A stretch of DNA of 64,000 bases, from the NCBI RefSeq assembly GCF_036370855.1, contig NC_088103.1, forward strand, positions 35,195,904-35,259,903. The letters run 5' to 3'. Source of the stretch: Dromaius novaehollandiae. Taxonomy: Eukaryota > Chordata > Aves > Casuariiformes > Dromaiidae. Below, piece after piece: positions 51,105 through 62,868 of the stretch. The position numbers and the translations under genes are program-made. Numbering within the stretch: the stretch's first letter is position 1; each line of letters begins with the position of its first letter. The notes under the pieces were generated by a model. The model saw only the letters and a list, made by a program, of their open reading frames with translations. It ran no database searches and was not told the DNA's origin.

Positions 51105-51325
51105 GATGGTGAGATCGGGGAATTTGGGTTCTCTGCTTTGTCCTGCCCAGAGGCATTTTCTGTGACCTTAGGCAAGACAATTAACCTCTCAGTATCTCCT
51201 CTTCTATGTTAAATGAGGATAGTACTACTTACCTACCACAAAGTGGTGTTGTAGAGCAGAATTAATTTCTGCTTTATACAATACATGGAGATCTAGTGGA
51301 AATTGTTAGGAGAATGCAAAAATAT
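51105..51325 (+). mobile_element. MIR-like SINE, fairly complete
   Basis: The best-preserved MIR-like copy in the window. TTTCTGTGACCTTAGGCAAG, ACAATTAACCTCTCAGTATC, TTAAATGAGGATAGTACTAC and TTACCTACCACAAAGTGGTG are followed by GTTGTAGAGCAGAATTAATT, in consensus order. Confidence 0.8.
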
Positions 51326-52832
51326 TATTCTGTGTACAAATGAGGTTTGTGTTCTTTCTCTTGTGTTCCTGGGAAGGGCACTCAGCCTAATTCAGTGATC
51401 TGATGTTGAAAAAAGAGAATTATACTTGGGCTTCAAGTATCAGTCTATCCTATAGAACCATTTATTGAGAGAGGTCACCGAAGCGCTTGAGGTACCTGGT
51501 ATAGACCAGATAGAATGTTTTCTTGCTAAAGCCTTTCTGAAGGAAAGAGAATTTTTATTACAGACTGGCATTATTCTCAGAAGATCTGCAAGCCATTATT
51601 TTTTTAAAGCCATTCCACTCTGAAAACACACTGAGTACAAATGTGCCATTCAGGGAGCAGTTGTATCATTTACACTTGTTTTCCCCCTCTCTATATTTTG
51701 TTATGTTATTGCACTGATTTTTTCTTTGTTATGCTCACCAGATACTCTCTCTAAACTTCCTGTTCCTGTGAATATCATCTGATTCCTCAGATTATCTTTT
51801 TTTCCTTCTTCCCTCCCAGATTTCTAGGAAAAGGACCTGTGGAAATAAGTGATGGCACCTTTAATGCTGTTACGTCTTTAAATCTCACTATCTTGTTTCT
51901 AGAGAATAGTTTTCCAAGAGATTTCAGCAAGCTACAGTGGATAAAACACTCAGATTGCTCTCCTGATACGATCACTAGTGCAATGGGACATGGGGACTGC
52001 TGTCGTTAAGCACTAGAGTTATCACCCTGATGAATGTAGCTGTTTGTAGGAAGTATTTCATTCTGTCTATGCTTTTTCTGTGACTGCAGTGCACCAAGGT
52101 GTGTGGTTTCTCTTTTTCTCCATGTAGGAAGTAAACATACACATTTTTAGCCTTTTAACCTCTAGAAGTTGATCTCAGCATTATCTGTGAGAGGCCCCAG
52201 CTTACGATCCTAGTCGTGGGAAGAGCTGTGGTACTTTATCTCATGCAGTGGCCATCCCACGCATACAGGCCTTTGCTAGACACTGGAAGGCATTTCTGGG
52301 AACCAGAGGCAAACTTCAGAGCTAGTGTTAAGGATGAGAAAATGTGCTGTAATGCCAGAGTAAGAGCAGGAGAGGACATTTGCCTAAGGTGTGAGCAATA
52401 TTGTAGGTTGCTTCTGCCAGGTCAAGTTCCCAGATGATCCTGGGGGTTGGATTTTTCATGCTATAGGAAAAATATGTCAGCAGTGCTTATTTTTATCTCA
52501 AAGTGAGTACTGAAGATTGCTCCTGCAGAGGTGTAGCATACCTAAGTGATGTTGCTTGTGCAACCATGCGAGTGCATTGATGCTATTTTATGACCCATGC
52601 TCTGAAAGTTGGGGAAGGCAGGATGAGAACTGGCAAATGACTGGACTGGGACTTTGTTTTATTCCTTGAGTCAGGCCTGTGTCAATCATGCTACGCTGCT
52701 TAGGTAAGAGGTCCAGCAAGCCTGCTGCTGCCTTCTGTAGTGTTAGCGTGGGTGCTAATTTCACCTCAAGACTGGGAGTGTGAGATGTTCCTGGGCGAAG
52801 AGTCTGATGAAGAAGAGACTAAGAGTACTATA

Positions 52833-53152
52833 GTGGCCTACAGCTACCTAAAGGGGAATTAGAAAGATGATGGAGTTTATCTTACCCATAGAGAGAGGAT
52901 ATAACAAGTGGCAAGAGCCACAGAATTTGTCAGATTAGACAGTAGGAAGAGCTTATTCTCTAGGAAGGTAGTACAGTCAGTCACCAGAACGGTGTGGGGA
53001 TCTCCATTTTTGGAGGTTTTCAAGACCCACTGGTCTATCCTTGGTGACAGTCATGCTCCAAATGGTCTGTGGTTGGTGAAAGCCATGCTCCGAATGCGAA
53101 GATGGACTGAAGACCTTCAGTGATCTCTTCCAACCAACAATTTTGTGATTCT
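52833..53152 (+). mobile_element. CR1 LINE, 5'-truncated 3' fragment, in SORCS3 intron 1
   Basis: A plus-strand CR1 tail: AAGAGCCACAGAATTTGTCA, a GGTAGTACAGTCAGTCACC region matching the conserved '...gctgcccagggaggtggtggagtcacc' segment, GGAGGTTTTCAAGACCC, and the terminal GATCTCTTCCAACCAACAAT, TTTGTGATTCTTC. It is more diverged than the copy at 24231. A 24-base segment is duplicated inside it (53041-53064 and 53073-53096). Confidence 0.88.
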
Positions 53153-56100
53153 TCTTCTCTTGTCATCATCAATCCCTTTCCTTTACCTTCAGCAAGCTCT
53201 GAGGGCTGGCAGTGAAAAGCGAGTTGTACAAGAGCTCAGACTGAAGTCTTTCTCTTCCGGGAATGATTCTTCTGACTGCTGTTGGCAGTGTTCTGGTGTG
53301 ATCTGCTAATGTACTGGTGGTTTGATGCTGAGACATTACTCATTCCCATGTGAATTACAAGCTGGGGAGGATGATGAGCTTGCTTTGTGCCAGGTAGTTT
53401 TTCATTAAGATGCCTAGCAGTGCTGTGTGTGATGGGCAGAGCAAGGTGGGCAATATTTACAATGCCAAATGGACAGTCTTGTTTGGGAGGGAGGGGAGAA
53501 CGATCTCTAGGCAGGCAATGTTGCGTCTAATTGTCAGCCATGGGTAACTGCTGAAACAGTCCAGTTGGATTCCAGTCTAAAATGTTTACTCCTAGATTGT
53601 GAGATGGTGACTGAACAATCAGATTAATTGCACTGCATTTGATACATATTTTAATTGCTGTTCTAGACTGATTCTTTTTCAAATGGCTTTTGGCTAGGTT
53701 GTGGTTTTGTTGCCACTGAAGGTAGGCAGACTGTGTCACAATATCTTAATTCATTTCTCATTCTCTACTACCCTTAGTAATGAAGTTTGCCACTAAAGTC
53801 ATTCTCTAGGACTTTGTCAATCCATCTTTAATTAATATTCTAATGGAAGATGGGGAAGTAGAAACTGAAGTCTCACATGGTAATTGCTTTTATGGCTGTG
53901 TTAAGTCAGTAGAGCAAGGGGAAGGTGTCTGGAAATTATTCTTTGGGTTATTTCTCTCCAGGCTGGTTTCATTGCAAAGTGAGGTCAATGCCCAGTGGAT
54001 GGGCCTTTATGTTGCTTGTGGATTCTGTAAAGTTGGCAGATTCCCTGGGCCATTACCCAGCCTAGGGCAGCAAGTTGTTGATGTTCATGTGACCCAAGGC
54101 TTAATAACAGAATCTCTTCAGTTCCAAGTGCTTGTCAGAAATTTCCTTTCGGGCCTCAGTACTCAGTGGAACTTTTTCATGCTCAGGGATGAGGCCTTTG
54201 TGGCCAAACTTTCACAGCAATTTAAATGCAAACAGAAAAAGCTGTGTGATTATTTTATTTATTTTTTTTAATGGAAAACACTCATCCAATTAGATGACAA
54301 AGTGTTTTGAAAATAGGTTTAAACAGAGAATTAAGTTAGTCGAAAGAATTAAATGCAAAGCTGTGGGAAAATGAAACTTCCTGAGATTTTCCAAATTTAT
54401 AGCTGGATTCATAGGTAGAGATTTTAGAAAAAGATTTGGAAGCAGTGATGTCTAATAGGTTAAGCACAGCTTGAGGAGAAAGACCTTTAACATTAGTTGT
54501 ACGAAAAGATCCTGGGAGCCAGTCTTGCAAACAATCAAGGATTTGGTTAACTTAGACCATAGTGTCATGGCCCTTAAGCTCTCTGGATTTCGGTACGTGA
54601 AGTGTAAGAGAGCAGTACATGCTTACCTGAGTCAGTGTTCTCTTCCAAATCCAGATACAGTTCAGGTTCAAAGGCCAGCTCTGAGCTCATACTTGGGATT
54701 GATTCCAACGGCAAGGAAACCCATCAGCTGCCCAGTTAAGACTTCAATTAGATCTTAAATCCAGTCTGGAAATCAGGCCAGTCCTGGCTTCAGTTTGCAT
54801 CTGAGCCCAAACTCTAGTGACTTGGTAGGGATATGGTCAGGCTTAGCTTCTAGTGAGAATCTGTGTTTGAAAGTGTGGAGTCCAGGCTGCCTCTAATCAA
54901 GAGAGTAAATTAAATGATGTGTTCCTTGCAAAGTATTGAATGCTGTGACTGCAGAAGGTCCCCAAAGCAGCAAAATATTTGGTTGGATCCTTGTTTAGCA
55001 TAAATTGATATAGCATAAGGCTAGGCCACTTTCCTGTAGTTGAGGATTCAACCTGCAGTATCTTACAGGAATGAAATTTGGAGGATAAGAAGGAAGAATA
55101 GAGTATGGAGGCTAGGAAGCAGAGTGCTGTGTGTGGGCCAGTATAGCTAGGAGACCTGCAGACACAGACCTTTTATACTCCCTGAATCACAGCCACAGGG
55201 CTGTGGGTTAAAGAGAGATTCTTTCTCCCTTGTGCACAGCCCTTCCGGCTCCTTTGCATGGCCCTCGGAGGTGAGAGTTTTACCTACACTCTTAAGTCAT
55301 TCTGGAGTCTGATCTGGTGACGCGCTTGGCAGAGCCCAACACGGATTTTCAGCTGAGATAATCCTTAGCTGGAAAATACTGCTTTGCTGAAATCAAACCT
55401 GTGCATGCAAACTTCTTGGTTTGCTTAAACTCTGTGCAGGAGTCCAAGGCAAATGAGTTCCCAAATCCTGACTTTCCCTTAACGTTTGGAGAGATTCGCA
55501 GTATCATTGTTACATTCTCTCCATGCAAAAAGAGGGGAACAGGTATTTCCGTTCCTGTCTTTATGGGGTGTTGTGAGACTGAGGGAACTGAATGAAGTTT
55601 GCTGCATGCTTTGAGAAGGTGACTGTATGTCTGTTAAACATGTCTGATGAATTGCTGTAGCAATTTTAAGGTCAATTCCCAGCCCTGTTGGCCAGCAGAA
55701 TTCCAGAATATAATGAAAATCAGAAAAGGCCCATGCTGAATAACCAAAACTCTCTTTCCTTTCCCCCTCTCAATTCTGAAGGAGACCTGATCCTTCTCCC
55801 ACTAAAGAGTGGCAAAGCCCTCTCTTGTTGAGCGTAAGTCCCTGACACTGAATTAGCTGTCATGCTATTTTCTCCCCTTTGTGTTCAAATATGCGACACA
55901 AACACTAGCCAGGCAGATCTGCAGAGCACCATAGGGTCTCTGTTCCCAAAATAGCGTCACTTTTAATTAGCTCCAGCATGATTCGGACATCCTGGGGTGC
56001 ACGCTGTGGGAAGGGGTGCTGGGTTGCTGGAGAGTGTGTTGAAAGCAGAGCTGGGCGCTAGAGGGAGTGTGGGCATTTGCTAAAGAAAGGAAAATACTGT

Positions 56101-57924
56101 GAAGGATGGGGAGGGGAGCCAGGGGCTCGGAAGTGCATGCTGGAAAGATGGGCACTGCTGAAATACTGATGTGAAAATCCACTTGGAGTCATTGACTCTG
56201 TGAAACGCCTGTGGTCTGGGGTTTCCTCTGTGAGAGAGGAAAGTAGTCTTAGTATGCACTTGGCCGTGATAGAGTGTTTCACCCCCCACCCTGTGCAGCT
56301 GATACCATCTCCCTTTTGGGTTCTCTCTAATTGCTGCTAAGCTTTTGCCTGAAGATAGGACTCCCAGTGCCAGGGTGTCATCTGCTGCACTCTGCTCCAC
56401 TCCCCTCCAGACTGAGTCAGGTGCCTGTGAAACTACCCATATCTCCCCAGCAATTGCCGGCAATGCTGCTGGACTGGGAGAAGGGATGGCGTTAACCTTT
56501 GCAGTGCCAGGAAGCAGCTATCTGAATCCTGCTCCTGATTGAAGCAGTGTATGCTGTCTCCTCCCTCAGCTATGGTGCCCCATTTCGTCTCTGTGACTAG
56601 CCTCTGGGGACAGGTGTTGATAGACTTGCCTTGCTTCCTGATCTGTTCCCTCTCCTGTGCCAAATTAGCTGATGAATGAGAGAGAGGCAGTTGCATTTTA
56701 CTGTCACTCTCCCCCCATACCTGATCTGCAGAGGATAAGTTTGGGCTGAGGAGTCCCTGCCTTTTGGGACACTGCAGTTCATCCTTTGAGATTTCCATGA
56801 ACATGAGGGTGTTGCACAAATCCTAGCATTTTAGTGCCTCTTTCCTTTTCTTCTTTATGAATGCAGGGAGACAGAATGGGCTGGAATTGATCCCAGCCAC
56901 TGCACTGTGGGGCAAAATAAAATTTCTCCCTTGAGAAGGTGGTTATGCTCACTGGTGTCCTTGGCACTAAAACAGATGTTTGAGACTTGAGAGAACTAGT
57001 TTTGAGCCTCAGCAAATTGCTTAGTAATGGACTAAGGCCTGACGATCCTTAAAAGCAACTGCTTTTGCACCATTCTAGATGCTGTGCCAGTCTATAACGG
57101 ATAGACACTGCTGGTGCATTTTTACTGGACAGTGATAGTGTTGATAAGCTCTAGAAGTGCTGTGCTGAGCCCCTTCTGGGTAATTCAGTAGAGGACTTCC
57201 AGGGAGGGATTGGTGGAGTGGAGGGCTTGTGCACCAAGCCCCTGGCAACTTTCAAGACAGAGAGGAAAGGATAACCTGAGCTTGAGTGTGTTTCCTTGGG
57301 GTGCCAGAGGAGAGCAGGCTGTGAATGCGGTTCACCTTCATGATTTTCGGACTTGCAGTTACTGTGCCTAATGGGGCTGTACATTGCCCGGTGCTTGGTT
57401 TCACCACCTACACAGAGGAGTTAACTGGTTTCCTCACAAGCAGGGCTGTTGTTCAGACTTAAAATGGATGAATATTTGCAAAGGCTGTTGGGTGGAAGAG
57501 AATGCATAAAACATGATTATTTAGCTTTTACAAAAAGTGCTTCAGGGTCTGAAGCACTGAGGGACCTCTTGGGTGCAGGTGGAAAGAGTGAGAGCTCTAA
57601 TTGGTCATTAGCCACTCCCTGCTGTCCCTGCCCCACTGGAAAATCCCCCACAGCTGTGATCAGTCATATCTGGGTGCGGGCAAACAGAGCCTCCTGTCTG
57701 TGGTGGTTGCCTGCATTGCCTGTCAGAGCATTTAGGCAATCCTTTCTGCACAAGGTAGGTGAGTGTCAGACAACATTTCTATGCGGTAGGCTTCCTGTCC
57801 TTTATGGGCAAACCCTGCCAATTTAGTGCTTACAGGGTGACAGAGCTAAATGCACTTAAAAAGCTTTTATACTACCTACTTCAGCTGTATATTTCAAAGT
57901 TCACTGAAAAGGAAGGACAACAGT

Positions 57925-58045
57925 ATTAGCCTCATTTTATAATTTGCAGAAACTGAGGTATGGTACAGGGAAGGGATTTGCTCCAAGTCACATTGCTGGT
58001 CAGAACCAGAGGTGGAAGGCAAGTTTTCTGACTCCTGTCCCTTAT
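57925..58045 (-). mobile_element. MIR-like SINE relic
   Basis: CTCATTTTATAATTTGCAGA, AACTGAGGTATGGTACAGGG, TTGCTCCAAGTCACATTGCT and GGTCAGAACCAGAGGTGGAA match the antisense MIR core and 5' part. Confidence 0.75.
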
Positions 58046-58486
58046 TAATATGGCTTCTTAATGATGAAAAGCTTGCTTTACTTCAGCTCTGAAACCACCT
58101 AGATGTTTGGTGCATTTCCTGTTTAGGAGATACTGTGTGAAAGGAAGAGGAAAAACAGGTGAGAAGAGGACTAAGAGTGGGAAGAACAAGGCTGTCATTA
58201 ATAATAGGGAAGTGGAATGTACTCAGCTAAAATCATTAACAGATTGATCAAGTTAAAGTGCTACAAAGTTCTGGCTGAAAGTGATTTAAGAGCATGTTCA
58301 TCTGCTGTTTGTATTCCTTTACTAGCACAGCTTCCCAGCTTGAGTTAGTTCAATTGCAGCCCCTTTTAAGTTGGGAGAGAAGCAACACAGACTGTGGGAT
58401 TTAAGATGATGGTCGTAGCAGGGCACATATGGGTCTGTTTGCTTCTTTGTGCAATCTTGTCAGGGGTTGAAGTAGGAGGATGAAGA

Positions 58487-58506
58487 GTAGTAGTAGTAGT
58501 AGTAGT
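58487..58506 (+). repeat. (TAG)n microsatellite
   Basis: Six to seven TAG/AGT triplets. In one frame they give the serine run that opens a 210-codon open frame. Confidence 0.92.
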
Positions 58507-59980
58507 TCAAAGGTCTTGTTAGCTTCCAAAATTGTTAAGCAGGCTTCCCCACCCGTTGTATTTCCCTTTCCAATGCAAGGGTGTTCCACACTAGGAACTA
58601 GTGAAGGATTCCCAGATTTGTCTTGCCCCGCAAGGGGGAGGGCCAGGGCAGTACGTGAAGGGCAACATCCTTCATCTGCCACCCACCTTCTCTCTCTACA
58701 TCTACTCCCAACTGGTGAAATGTTGGTAGTGCTTGACACTGTAGTGGGAGTGTGCATTGGGGAGCAGAGGGGTATGTGGTGCTGGGGCCCTATGCTCCTA
58801 GACAGAACTACAGCAGGAACCCTGTATTTGCAATGGGCCAGGGTTTTGTTTCTGTTTGGGTGTTTGAAGTTTGGTGTGAGCCAGCAGACTGGTGAGTCTG
58901 CAAGGAATTTGATGACCTTGAGGACAGGAAGTCTTGGTCACAATGTGTGGTGGGAGAGGAGAGAAGTGAACAGACCTGTGCAGTCAGGCAGGTCTCTTAA
59001 AACCAGATCTACCATCTGGCCCAGAAAAAGGCTTCCCTGTGAGACAGTGAGATTGCAAACCAATATGATAGCTGTGTTACTCGGGGGAACAGTTATGCTA
59101 GTGGAGAGGTGATCTGTTTTCCAGTGTGCTTTGTCAACTATTGGAACAGCACCAAAAGAAAGCCCCATGGAATCGTAGTGCCCATATCAAGTGTTACAGA
59201 GATATAACAGAGGTGGTTCAGCCATAACTGGTCAGCTTTTCTGGGTAGCTGAGCCTTAAATGGATGGGCTTTCAGAAAAGCTCAGAATATGGAATATGAC
59301 AGAGGAAGATTTGGCTGGGACACCCTGATGGATTGTACTTTTGAGATTCTGCCCTAGCGTCAGCACTGAACACTTGATTGTCTGGCCTGTGAGAGCTGTC
59401 TGCTCTCCAGAGGATCAAAAAATGTGTGCGCGGGGAGGACTAGATGTTTTGTTAGCAACAGAAGTAATAAAGCCTAGTTTGCAATCTCTTATCCCTTAAC
59501 TGCTTTCTCTCCCAGGACTCCCCTGCCTCTCAGCTGCCCCAGTGTTCTTTTTCCTCTCTCCCAGGACCTCCCCCCCCCCTCCGCCCAGCTTTGCTACCCA
59601 GTTGGAGGAGTAAGTAGTAACACGTGGTGTGTTTGGCTGAGTGTTGCAAATGTGCTGGTGAGCCAGCCATGGTCAGCATGTTGGTCAACCAGAGAGCTGC
59701 CAGCTCTGAGGACAGATACTGGGTGGCTTACGGCTCAGGCCAGATATTAGTCTGGGACCTGTTCCTTCACCCAGCTGATGATTTTCACAAAACTTACAGG
59801 AACTCAGTATCTCTGTGACCTTTCTTCCCCTGTTGAATTCAGTTCATATAGTTGAATAGGTTGCAAAGTTGTCCCTCCCATGCTAACTCACAGGCAGGTG
59901 GATGCACAGCATGATTGCTGAAGCTTTATTTCTTTTCGAAGGCAACCTAGAACACAGCTACAGCATCAGCACCGAGGAAG

Positions 59981-60165
59981 CCCTAATTGATTAAATTAAT
60001 ATTGTTCGCTGTTTTTTGCAAGCTTGCCTGGGAACTCTGTTCCTTTAATCAAAAGGCAACGTTGCTGGCAGTGTAGCATTTTCAGTTTGCTTGTATTGTG
60101 TCTTTCTGTTCCAGGCTCAATTCTACCCTCGCTTGCTTTTAATTAATTTAAGATTATCTTCATCA
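59981..60165. promoter_or_regulatory. Homeodomain-motif cluster in SORCS3 intron 1, possible enhancer
   Basis: TAATTGATTA at 59984-59993 is a palindromic TAAT-NN-ATTA (paired-class homeodomain dimer) site. It is followed at once by AATTAAT, and by TTTAATTAATTTAAG near 60138. Low-repeat, AT-rich DNA of this kind in large first introns of neural genes often proves conserved, but that cannot be seen from one sequence. Confidence 0.3.
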
Positions 60166-61514
60166 TTTGTTCCTACTTCACATACCACAAATGACAAAAG
60201 CTGCCTTTCTGGGTTGCACTGAAGTCATGTTTTGGTAACTCTTAGCTTTCTGTTTGGTGTGATGTGGTTTTTTTGTTTGGTTGGTTTGTGTGGGTGCATG
60301 TTTGTGCTGTAATGCTATTGGAAATGGGCAATAAACCAGATGGGGGAGAAAGTGTCTTAGTGAAAACTTACAGGAAGGGGAAATGGGAATATGAGGAGGG
60401 GAAGAGGCAGATCTAAGTACAGCACTGAAGAATGAGGTCAAATATAAAATTAAAATATTGTATCACTTCAGAGTCATTTATGTCCTCTGTAAAATTAGGA
60501 TTCTCTCCTTTTTCCCCAGAGACTAGTGGAGACTACTCAAATTGGGGGCTGAATGAGCCACAGAGATTTGTTTATGTGTTCATTCTAGTGGAGAGGAGGC
60601 TGGAAGGAGAGAGCTGATCTGTGGCATGCTTAGGGACACAGAAGCAAGTTAATATATGTGTGAAAGTGTGCAGTGCTGCTGTTTCTGCTTCACGGCTCGT
60701 GGGGAAACACCTTGTCAAGGCTGTGCATTCTGATCTGTCAGGGCTGTCTGTAACATTTATTGCCCTTAGTAGCCAACAGGTTCATCAGTACAAAATTTGC
60801 TACACTTGTGCTCATCAAAATGGGCTGCATGTGGGCACTTTAGAGAGGAGGATGGGAAGGGAGAGAGTGGGGCATTCTGGGCTTTTTTAAATCTGGGCTT
60901 GTTTCAGTTGCTGTGTGCTTAGAAAAAAGTGTGTTTTGGAAATGTTTCTATACTGTGCCTATGTCTGTTCACATGTGTGTCAGGAATTGTGAGCTGATAA
61001 CTATAGAACTAGGTATATAACTGTTTACCTAGGTAAACTGTAATTTCCATATAAGCAGAGATAACCTGGGGCTGTAGTCTGATTCCACCTGCTTTTCTCC
61101 ACTGCTTCTCTGCACCTTGTTGTTGTGGCTGATGAATGCTGATCCCTTTGTAGGGCTTTGTAGGTCTCTTCCTCCTTTCCCTTGCTATGGGCTTTGGATA
61201 GTGCCAGTGGACCTTTGATGAGTGGTCACCAGTGAAAGCTTTTCTCTGTGCCTGATATGGTTGGGCCTTGGAAGTCCCAAATTCCAGATTGTGATCCTTG
61301 GATTGAATATTGTCATTTCTGTGCTGAATTTGGAGCTGGTATAAAGCATGTGGTCCCTGGGTTCAGTCCTGCTGTACTCTCATATGCAAATCTAACTGCT
61401 CAGAAATGGTAGCAGGATGGCAAAGAACAGGCAGTTAAATGGACTCTGTCTTTGCAACCTTTCCTGTCCTGAGCCAGCAGGATTTTTCAGCAAATGTGGA
61501 ACTGTAGGATTTTG

Positions 61515-61645
61515 GGAGATAAATAAAAAACTGTGTTAATGGTAAGCTTTTGGGAGCAAGAATGGTCTTTTTTCTTAGGTGTATGTACAGCACTTTGCAC
61601 AAGTCTTGTATCCTTGAAGGATGCTGTGTATAATAGTGATGGCAT
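61515..61645 (+). mobile_element. MIR- or L3-type SINE/LINE tail relic
   Basis: GTAAGCTTTTGGGAGCAAGA, ATGGTCTTTTTTCTTAGGTG and TATGTACAGCACTTTGCACA follow the tail 'taagctctttggggcagggactgtct...tgtacagcgcctagcaca' shared by ancient amniote SINE/LINE ends. Confidence 0.65.
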
Positions 61646-62789
61646 AACCCTGCCATTTGTTTTTGCCTGTATGTGTGGAATTTGAACTCTGTGTAAAGGA
61701 GGCAGCATGGGCATTCCCTGCCAGCCTGTTCCTACAGACCACAGATGATCTGCTACAATGGGAAGGATGTGACCTTTCCTGTTGTTTTTGTCTCTCTGAC
61801 ACTGGCCTGTGCCAGTCTACCAGGCTGGATGCTGGTCGATTTTTGCTCGCTTTCTCCCTCATGAACATAGGACCAGAAGCTATTTTGTTGCTGCATGATG
61901 GTCCCCCATGGCGAATTCATGCTGACAGACAGTTCTGGCTACAGGAAGGCCGGTAGCTATCTCAGTTTTTTTCTTTATTTAAATACTGTCCCTCCAAAGG
62001 CCGGTTTGTGCTTCACTTGTACTGATTCATTTTACTTGAGCATCCTCCTGAGGCAGAATGGACCTAAAGGAAGGAGTTAGCACTAAGGATAGGACCTGAG
62101 GAAGGCAGGCATGGCTACTTGGGAGCCTACGCCATATTTCTAGGCTGTGTTGTCCTTGTGGCCAAGCTGAGCCCCAGCTGGGAGAACAGAATGGAGGGAA
62201 GTGATTATGTGGAATCAGTGTGTTAGTGTCTGGGACATGGTCAATTCAGGTTCGACGTGCCATGGCTGAGTGATGCTGAGAGTTTTCTCAGATGGAAACT
62301 GTGCAGAGCAATGCTGTCAGGAGGCTTTTCTCCTACTTAGGTTGATAGAGCTGAATGGGTCATTCTCTCCTGCCAGGGTGCCATGCAAGCTAGAGCTTTA
62401 GACCACTGGTTAACTGGCACCCCTCCTCTGACAGACCACTTAATTACCCGTTCAAGGGATGCTGTTCAGCTGAGGTTCATGGGCCAAAATCCATTCTGGT
62501 TCTTGATGGTTTTATGCTGGTGTTGCTCCAATAGAGCTTTATTTGTGCTAGTGCACAAGGCTGCGTGTGGCCTTAATTTTGCTGGTGCGTTGGTCTTTTT
62601 GTGCCTCTTTCGCTCCACTCCCTTGGTTTGTCATTCCTCTTGGGTTTTCTTTTGCAGTGACCTGACCTCGGGGCAGTGGAATTGGGCTGCTTCTTTATGG
62701 GAAATGTGACTAAGTCTGCAGTCTGAGGAAGGAAGATTGAAATACTGCCATAGTGTGGACAACTGTCACTCTCCTTGTTTGCACTGGTG

Positions 62790-62868
62790 AGAAATTTGCA
62801 TGGTCAAGTGCAAATTTGCTAGTGTGCATTAGTATGTGCCTGCATTGCAGGCATTGGCAATGCAAATG
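62790..62868. promoter_or_regulatory. Octamer and inverted-repeat cluster in SORCS3 intron 1, possible enhancer
   Basis: A perfect octamer ATTTGCAT lies at 62794-62801 and its reverse complement ATGCAAAT at 62860-62867, with a one-mismatch GTGCAAAT at 62808. AAATTTGCA (62792-62800) and TGCAAATTT (62809-62817) form a perfect 9-bp inverted repeat. TGCATTG (62841-62847) and CAATGCA (62858-62864) form a second. Octamers are bound by POU-domain factors, many of them neural. Function is inferred from motifs only. Confidence 0.35.
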
